From an uncultured Clostridia bacterium (GTDB lineage: Bacteria > Bacillota > Clostridia > Oscillospirales > Ruminococcaceae), in the NCBI GenBank assembly GCA_947624425.1, contig CANQKG010000036.1, positions 1 to 10,059 on the forward strand: a stretch of 10,059 nt of DNA, given 5' to 3'. The position numbers were made by a program, and so were the translations under genes. The notes under the pieces are model-generated. The model did not search any database, was not told the origin of the DNA, and saw only the letters and a list, made by a program, of their open reading frames with translations. Within the stretch, counting starts at the first letter, position 1, and every line of letters starts with the position of its first letter. Below, in pieces: positions 5,795-10,059 of the stretch.

Positions 5795-7672
5795 ATGAAT
5801 ATTCAGATGTTGACAGATGAGCGGCCGATCCTGCATGCGGCGTCCGAATTGCAGGGCTATCTGAGCCGGATGGGAGCGGAGGAAATATTACCGCCAAGCT
5901 GGACGCTCGGCGTGCGGGACCTGACGCCTTACGGGCTCCAGCCGCCGCGGGACCCGAAGCTGGACGATTCCTATGCGTTTTGCGTGGACGGGCAGCAGGC
6001 GTATGTATACGGAAGCAATTCCCGCAGCGTGCTGCTGGGCGTTTATCACTATCTCCGTATGATCGGCTGCCGCTTTTTGCGTCCCGGCGGCGCGTATGAG
6101 GTCGTGCCGGTCAAAGAAAAGGCGGAGGACTTTTTTGCACAGTGTGCGCATTCGGCCAGTATGCGGCACCGCGGCGTCTGCATCGAGGGTGCCGATTCGA
6201 TCGAGAATGTGCTGGATTTCATCGACTGGCTGCCGAAGCTCGGGTTCAACAGCTTTTTCCTGCAATTCAAATATCCGCACACATTTCTTCAAAAATGGTA
6301 CGAGCATATCAACAATCCCCAGATTGCGCCTCAGAAATGGACGATGGCGCAAACCGTTGCGGCGGACGCCGTGATGAACGAGGCAATCGAAATGCGGGGA
6401 CTGCTGCAGCACCGTGTGGGTCACGGCTGGACAGGCGAGGCGCTGGGCTATACGGCGACCGGCTGGGATAAGGATCATTCCGAAATGTCGCCCGAGACCA
6501 CCGAGCTTTTGGCCGAGATCAAAGGGGAACGGAAGCTGTTCGGCGGCGTGCCGACCAACACCAATCTCTGCTATTCCAATGAAAAGGCCGTGAAGCTCTA
6601 CGCTGACTGCGTGATCGCCTATGCGAAAGAGCATCCGGAGGCGGACTTTCTCCATCTTTGGCTGGCCGATTTGTTCAACAATGTTTGCGAATGCGAAAAC
6701 TGCAGCAAGAAGATTGTGACCGATCACTATATTCATATGCTGAATGTGATCGATGAAATGCTCACTGCACAAGGGCTGGATACCAAGCTTGTGTTTCTGC
6801 TTTATCAGGAGCTGCGCTGGCCGCCGCAGACCGAACAGCTCAATCATCCCGATCGATTCATGCTGATGTTCGCGCCGATCAGCCGCACCTTCTTGAAATC
6901 CTATTCGCATGCCGGCGAGCTTCCGCCGATCCCGCCGTATGAACTCAACCATATTCAGATGCCCACCACCATGGAGGCAAATCTCTCCTATCTCAAGGCA
7001 TGGCAGGAGCGGGTGAACTGCGACAGCTTTATCTATGACTATCATTTGGGGAAGGCGCATTACGGCGATCCCGGTTATGTACATATCTCGAAGATCATCT
7101 GCGAGGATATCAAAGCCAACAAGAGCCTCGGCATGGACGGCATCAACAGCTGTCAGGAGCTGCGCGCCGCTTTCCCGAATGCGCTGCCGAACTATGTGAT
7201 GGGTCTGGCGTCGCTGGATGTGGAGCTGACCTTTGAGCAGGTGGCCGAGGAATACTACCGCAGCGCCTACGGCGCACGGTGGCAGGAGGCGCTCGGGTAT
7301 CTGACCCGCGTGTCGGAGCTGTATAATGCCGACTATGTGATGGGGATGGGCAAACCGCAAAATCCCGATATGGCAAAGCGGTTTGAAGCCGTGCTGCGGC
7401 TTGCAGATGAATTTGCGCCGACCATTGAGGCGGCTTTGGCGGACGGGCTTTCGCCTGTCGAGCGCCGTTTCTGGGAGGAGCTGGCGTATCACCGGGATTA
7501 TCTGACCACCTTTACCCATGCGCTTCTCAAGCGGGCAAAGGGGGAGGACCCGACCGCCGACTACCACGCATTTGCCGATCTGGTGCGCCGTATGGAGCCG
7601 CGTTTCCAGCAATCGCTCGATGTTTACCGCGTTTTGCAGGTGACCCGGAATTTCACCGGACTGCACGAATAA
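5795..7672 (+). CDS. DUF4838 domain protein, glycoside-hydrolase-like
   Basis: This 625-residue protein has the architecture I associate with DUF4838 proteins, which are distantly like GH67/GH20-type glycosidases and probably act on carbohydrates. No specific activity can be stated. The N-terminal domain contains SYAFCVDGQQAYVYG (59-73) and VLLGVYHYLRMIGCRFLRPG (79-98), like the non-catalytic N-terminal domain of such enzymes. A barrel-like region follows from about 125. The most characteristic motif is WLADLFNNVCECENCS (289-304), with acidic D292 and cysteines C298, C300 and C303, a C-x-C-x-x-C pattern that may bind metal. The C-terminal third is helical. No signal peptide is seen, so a cytoplasmic location on imported oligosaccharides is likely. 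GGAGG (5783-5787) sets the start at ATG 5795. It has its own promoter and terminator. Confidence 0.75.
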   Translation: MNIQMLTDERPILHAASELQGYLSRMGAEEILPPSWTLGVRDLTPYGLQPPRDPKLDDSYAFCVDGQQAYVYGSNSRSVLLGVYHYLRMIGCRFLRPGGAYEVVPVKEKAEDFFAQCAHSASMRHRGVCIEGADSIENVLDFIDWLPKLGFNSFFLQFKYPHTFLQKWYEHINNPQIAPQKWTMAQTVAADAVMNEAIEMRGLLQHRVGHGWTGEALGYTATGWDKDHSEMSPETTELLAEIKGERKLFGGVPTNTNLCYSNEKAVKLYADCVIAYAKEHPEADFLHLWLADLFNNVCECENCSKKIVTDHYIHMLNVIDEMLTAQGLDTKLVFLLYQELRWPPQTEQLNHPDRFMLMFAPISRTFLKSYSHAGELPPIPPYELNHIQMPTTMEANLSYLKAWQERVNCDSFIYDYHLGKAHYGDPGYVHISKIICEDIKANKSLGMDGINSCQELRAAFPNALPNYVMGLASLDVELTFEQVAEEYYRSAYGARWQEALGYLTRVSELYNADYVMGMGKPQNPDMAKRFEAVLRLADEFAPTIEAALADGLSPVERRFWEELAYHRDYLTTFTHALLKRAKGEDPTADYHAFADLVRRMEPRFQQSLDVYRVLQVTRNFTGLHE

Positions 7673-7684
7673 AACAAACGGATG

Positions 7685-7713
7685 AAAAGGCAGGATTTTC
7701 CTGCCTTTTCCCT
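7685..7713 (+). terminator. Intrinsic terminator of the DUF4838 gene
   Basis: AAAAGGCAGGA (7685-7695) pairs perfectly with TCCTGCCTTTT (7699-7709) across a 3-nt loop. The 3' arm and following bases supply a pyrimidine tail. It lies 12 bp after the stop codon and abuts the -35 box of the next promoter. Confidence 0.88.
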
Positions 7714-7741
7714 TGACAGTAAAATTTGAGGGTGATATAAT
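7713..7741 (+). promoter_or_regulatory. Full-consensus sigma-A promoter of the aldolase-isomerase-LarA operon
   Basis: TTGACA (7713-7718), exactly 17 bp, then TATAAT (7736-7741), with TG at 7733-7734 adding an extended -10. Both hexamers match consensus perfectly, so strong basal transcription is expected. The start would be near 7748. The -35 sits directly on the tail of the preceding terminator. Confidence 0.93.
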
Positions 7742-7761
7742 ATAAGTACATATATTGAAGT

Positions 7762-7806
7762 CGGGTGATGTTCCGCTTTGGGGGTAAAAGCGCGGGCGTC
7801 ATACCG
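7762..7806 (+). promoter_or_regulatory. Long 5'-leader hairpin, unknown class
   Basis: The leader folds into a hairpin of 18 pairs with two single-base bulges. CGG (7762-7764) pairs with CCG (7804-7806). A 9-bp middle section (7765-7773 with 7794-7802) includes several G-U pairs. The apical part (7774-7779 with 7787-7792) closes a GGGGGTA loop. It begins about 14 nt after the predicted transcript start and ends 26 nt before the start codon. It matches no riboswitch class that I can recognise. The G-rich loop could pair elsewhere, but this is speculation. Confidence 0.55.
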
Positions 7807-7832
7807 TTTCAGAAAAAAGGGAGGATTATCAG

Positions 7833-8519
7833 ATGAAGTACTTTTTAGACAGTGCAAAGTTGGATCAGATCAAGTACGCCTATGAGACCTTTGGGATCGA
7901 CGGCGTGACCACCAATCCCCGGCATATCATGCTCAGCGGGAAACCGTTCATGACTGCCATCACCGACATTGCGAACTGGATCAGAGGCGAGGGGCTGGAC
8001 GGCTACGAGAGATTCCCTGTTTCGGTGGAGATCAATCCGCACCTCGACAATGCGGCGGATATGATCGCCGAGGCAAAGAAGATTTCTGCGATCTGCCCGA
8101 ATTTCGTCATCAAGATTCCCGCGACCGAGGCGGGCGTTACCGCTGCGCGCGCATTGGAGCAGGAGGGCATCCGCACCAATGTGACCCTGATCTTCTCGCC
8201 GTCTCAGGCAATGCTGCCGGCAAAGAACGGTTCTCTGTTCGTTTCTCCCTTTATCGGCTGGAAAGAGGCAAACGGCGAGGATTGCCGGAAGTACATCAAG
8301 GATATCGTGGATATCTATAAGAACTACGGCTTCTACGGCAAGACCCAGATCATCTGCGCCGCAATGCGGACGCCGAAGCAGATCGTGGACTGCGCGCTGG
8401 CGGGCGCCGACATCGTCACCACCGGGCTGGAGGTCTATCAGGACAGCATGAAGCATGCCTTTACCACACAGGGTATCGGCACCTTCACCGATGCGTGGGA
8501 TCATACCGTCACCGAATAA
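7833..8519 (+). CDS. Transaldolase / fructose-6-phosphate aldolase-like protein
   Basis: This is a class I aldolase-fold enzyme of 228 residues, normal for the small transaldolase (TalC/FSA) group, which makes or breaks a C-C bond through a lysine Schiff base. Visible signatures are FLDSAKLDQI at the N-terminus with D6, GVTTNP (24-29), the Schiff-base lysine K94 in FVIKIPAT (91-98), TNVTLIFSPSQA (115-126) and VTTGLEVY. Several positions differ from known FSA/TalC. The residue after TTNP is Arg instead of Ser. The YVNR-like segment is FIGW (140-143). The AASFKTP segment is CAAMRTP (175-181). These replace residues described at the phosphate end of the FSA substrate pocket, so another acceptor or a non-phosphate substrate is likely. 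AAGGGAGGATT sets the start. It is first in an operon with TPI-like and LarA-like genes. Confidence 0.88.
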   Translation: MKYFLDSAKLDQIKYAYETFGIDGVTTNPRHIMLSGKPFMTAITDIANWIRGEGLDGYERFPVSVEINPHLDNAADMIAEAKKISAICPNFVIKIPATEAGVTAARALEQEGIRTNVTLIFSPSQAMLPAKNGSLFVSPFIGWKEANGEDCRKYIKDIVDIYKNYGFYGKTQIICAAMRTPKQIVDCALAGADIVTTGLEVYQDSMKHAFTTQGIGTFTDAWDHTVTE

Positions 8520-8533
8520 AATATGGGTTTGTG

Positions 8534-8564
8534 ACTTGTGGCAGAAAAATTTTCTGCCACAAGT
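8534..8564. repeat. Perfect intercistronic inverted repeat
   Basis: ACTTGTGGCAGAAA and its complement, with an AT-rich centre around 8549, form a stem of at least 14 bp. Pairing can continue through two G-U pairs and three more Watson-Crick pairs to 8529/8569, just before the GGAGG (8571-8575) of the next gene. No U tract follows, so it is not a classic terminator. An mRNA-stability, processing or translation-control element, or an operator, would fit. Confidence 0.75.
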
Positions 8565-8579
8565 TGCAATGGAGGCAAT

Positions 8580-9416
8580 ATGAAACATATTTACTTAAAT
8601 CTGAAACGGTTTGATGTGCCGACCGAGCTGGGCGGCGTCAACCGCCTTGCGCCTCTGACCGAGTGGGGCGCACAGATCGTGACCGGCACGCAGGCAGGAC
8701 TTTCGCAGTACGACCCGTCCGAGGTGGAGTTTATCCAGTTCTTCCCGGAGGCGCACCTGCTCAACGCAGTCGCCGCCAGAACGGCGGACAGCCGCGTGCA
8801 GCTGGGCAGCCAGAGCGTGTTCCGTGAGAACACCGCGGTAGGCGGCAACTTCGGCGCGTTCACCACCAACCGTCCCGCTTCAATCGTCAAGGCGCTGGGC
8901 TGCGAAGCCACGCTGATCGGTCACTGTGAGGAGCGCAACGACAAAAAAGGAATTCTCGCGGAAGCGGGCGTCACCGATGCGAAAGCGGTCAACCGCCTGC
9001 TCAATCGGGAGATCGCCTGTGCGCTGGACGCAGGGCTGAAGGTGGTCTACTGCATCGGCGAAACTTCGGAGGAGCAGCCCGCATGGGAAGAAGTGCTGGG
9101 CGAGCAGCTGGATATCGGTCTTGCCGGGGTGGATAAATCCCGCGTGGTGATCGCCTATGAGCCGGTCTGGAGCATCGGCCCGGGCAAAACGCCTGCCGAT
9201 AAGGACTATATCACCAAGATCGCGCGGTTTGTCAAAGCGCGTACCGGCGGTATGGACGTCGTCTATGGCGGCGGCTTGAAATCGGATAACGCGGCGATGC
9301 TTGCCTCGATTCCGGAGATTTCCGGCGGTCTGATCGCGCTCACCCGCTTTACCGGCGAGATCGGCTTCTATCCCGACGAGTATCTGGAGATCATCCGGCT
9401 CTATCTCGGCAAATAA
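8580..9416 (+). CDS. Triosephosphate-isomerase-like protein (divergent paralogue)
   Basis: This 278-residue TIM-barrel protein keeps the isomerase core of triosephosphate isomerase: N7 and K9 in YLNLKRF (as NWK), H115 in LIGHCEER, E194 in IAYEPVWSIGPGKTP and the loop-6 sequence itself. It departs from ordinary TPI at the phosphate end. YGGSV is YGGGL (229-233), the two-glycine segment near residue 232 of TPI is ALTRF (253-257), and the loop TGE of FTGE is TTN. It is also longer than the usual 250 residues. An isomerase for another small ketose/aldose is more likely than glycolytic TPI; paralogues for erythrulose phosphates are a known precedent. GGAGG lies 4 bp before ATG 8580, and the in-frame ATG/TTG upstream lies within the hairpin. 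It is the second gene of the operon. Confidence 0.85.
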   Translation: MKHIYLNLKRFDVPTELGGVNRLAPLTEWGAQIVTGTQAGLSQYDPSEVEFIQFFPEAHLLNAVAARTADSRVQLGSQSVFRENTAVGGNFGAFTTNRPASIVKALGCEATLIGHCEERNDKKGILAEAGVTDAKAVNRLLNREIACALDAGLKVVYCIGETSEEQPAWEEVLGEQLDIGLAGVDKSRVVIAYEPVWSIGPGKTPADKDYITKIARFVKARTGGMDVVYGGGLKSDNAAMLASIPEISGGLIALTRFTGEIGFYPDEYLEIIRLYLGK

Positions 9417-9431
9417 GAAAGGAACGATACG

Positions 9432-10059
9432 ATGAAACTGGAATTTGAATATGGTCACGGCATGATGGCGGCGGAGCTGCCGGATACCACCGATGTATTT
9501 ATCCCCGGTGAAACGGTTCCCGATCCGGAATGTCTGCCGCAGGATTGGGACAGCCTTTATCAGGCAACGCTCGAGAGTATCCGTCACCCGATCGGTATGC
9601 CGACTTTGACCGAGCTTGCTAAGCCGGGCGATAAGGTGGTCATCGTGATCCCCGATATCGTCAAGGGCGGCAACCAGCCCACCTCTCACCGGAAGGTGTC
9701 GATCCGCGCCTGCCTCGACGAGCTGTATTCGGTCGGCGTGAAGAGGGAGGATGTGCTGCTTCTTTTCTCCAACGGTCTGCACCCCCGTGCCACCGTGGCG
9801 GAGATGAAAACCATTCTGGGCGAGCAGCTTTTCTCGGAGTTCTATCCCACCGGTCAGATCACCAGCCACGACAGCGAGGATTACGATCATATCGTCGATC
9901 TCGGCTACGCCTCGAACGGCGACCATGTGCTGATGAACAAATATGTCTATGACGCCGATGTGGCGATTTTGATCGGCCACACCCAGGGCAACCCCTACGG
10001 CGGCTATTCCGGCGGCTATAAGCACTGCGCGACCGGCATCAGCCATTGGCGGAGCATTT
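9432..10059 (+). CDS. LarA-like (nickel-pincer racemase family) protein, partial
   Basis: The first 209 codons of a gene running off the right edge match the N-terminal half of the lactate racemase LarA family, whose members racemise or epimerise 2-hydroxy acids with a nickel-pincer cofactor made by LarB, LarC and LarE. Family landmarks are KPGDKVVIVIPD (64-75), LLFSNGLHPRATVAEM (110-125) with H117, SHDSEDYDHIVDLGY (145-159) and YGGYSGGYK (189-197) with the candidate pincer lysine K197. Differences from lactate racemase as I remember it: the D-x-T-R motif reads D-I-V-K (75-78), and the histidine ten residues before the lysine is N187. A sugar-acid epimerase or another hydroxy-acid substrate is plausible. 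AAAGGA (9418-9423) sets ATG 9432, 15 bp after the TPI-like gene. Confidence 0.82.
   Translation, partial: MKLEFEYGHGMMAAELPDTTDVFIPGETVPDPECLPQDWDSLYQATLESIRHPIGMPTLTELAKPGDKVVIVIPDIVKGGNQPTSHRKVSIRACLDELYSVGVKREDVLLLFSNGLHPRATVAEMKTILGEQLFSEFYPTGQITSHDSEDYDHIVDLGYASNGDHVLMNKYVYDADVAILIGHTQGNPYGGYSGGYKHCATGISHWRSI

Noticed and set aside
5611..5820. 69-codon plus-strand frame
   Set aside because: It has no ribosome binding site, overlaps palindromes and a promoter, and runs into the DUF4838 gene.
5888..7666. 592-codon minus-strand frame
   Set aside because: It mirrors the DUF4838 gene codon for codon. It is His/Arg/Ile-rich in the way typical of antisense readings.
8531..8569. Intercistronic hairpin as a terminator
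   Set aside because: No U tract follows the stem, and the next gene's ribosome binding site begins at once.
8880..10046. 388-codon minus-strand frame
   Set aside because: It is antisense to the TPI-like and LarA-like genes. The plus-strand products have clear family motifs.
1..10059. CRISPR array, toxin-antitoxin or phage-defence system
   Set aside because: No regularly spaced repeats, Cas-like, nuclease or small toxin genes were seen. The only extensive repeats are the inverted ones described.

Overview
The window looks like a chromosomal segment of a moderately GC-rich member of the Clostridia, probably an uncultured gut-type Oscillospirales or Christensenellales relative. Three things suggest this: the Firmicutes order SRP RNA - dnaX - ebfC/yaaK - recR, GGAGG-type ribosome binding sites with one TTG start, and textbook sigma-A promoters in AT-rich gaps between GC-rich genes. 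The taxonomic placement is inference from gene order and style, not from a search.

Region 1 (1-3302) is housekeeping. A strong extended -10 promoter (105-133) drives a short SRP RNA (about 171-307). The clamp-loader gene dnaX follows from a TTG start, then ebfC, recR and smpB, tightly packed and probably cotranscribed. Region 2 (3317-5427) continues the same strand with an alpha/beta-hydrolase esterase and a GNAT-like acyltransferase that overlap by 4 bp. Next comes ssrA (tmRNA, tag ANDNLAYAA) with a strong terminator. The two accessory enzymes therefore sit between smpB and its partner RNA ssrA.

Region 3 (5428-5794) is a 367-bp gap. It holds the ssrA terminator, an 81-bp element bounded by 12-bp perfect inverted repeats, a 16-bp perfect palindrome and a sigma-A promoter. 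Region 4 (5795-7713) is a monocistronic gene for a cytoplasmic DUF4838-type protein, glycoside-hydrolase-like, with its own terminator.

Region 5 (7713 to the right edge) is the most interesting part. A full-consensus extended -10 promoter (TTGACA-17-TATAAT) precedes a leader with an 18-bp imperfect hairpin. Three sugar-metabolism paralogues follow: a transaldolase/fructose-6-phosphate-aldolase-like protein, a triosephosphate-isomerase-like protein and the start of a LarA-like (nickel-pincer racemase family) protein. All keep the fold-level and core catalytic signatures. The first two have lost several canonical phosphate-binding residues, and the third has replaced residues of the lactate racemase signature. 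This suggests a dedicated pathway for an unusual sugar or sugar acid rather than central glycolysis. A 14-bp inverted repeat lies between the first two genes of this operon.
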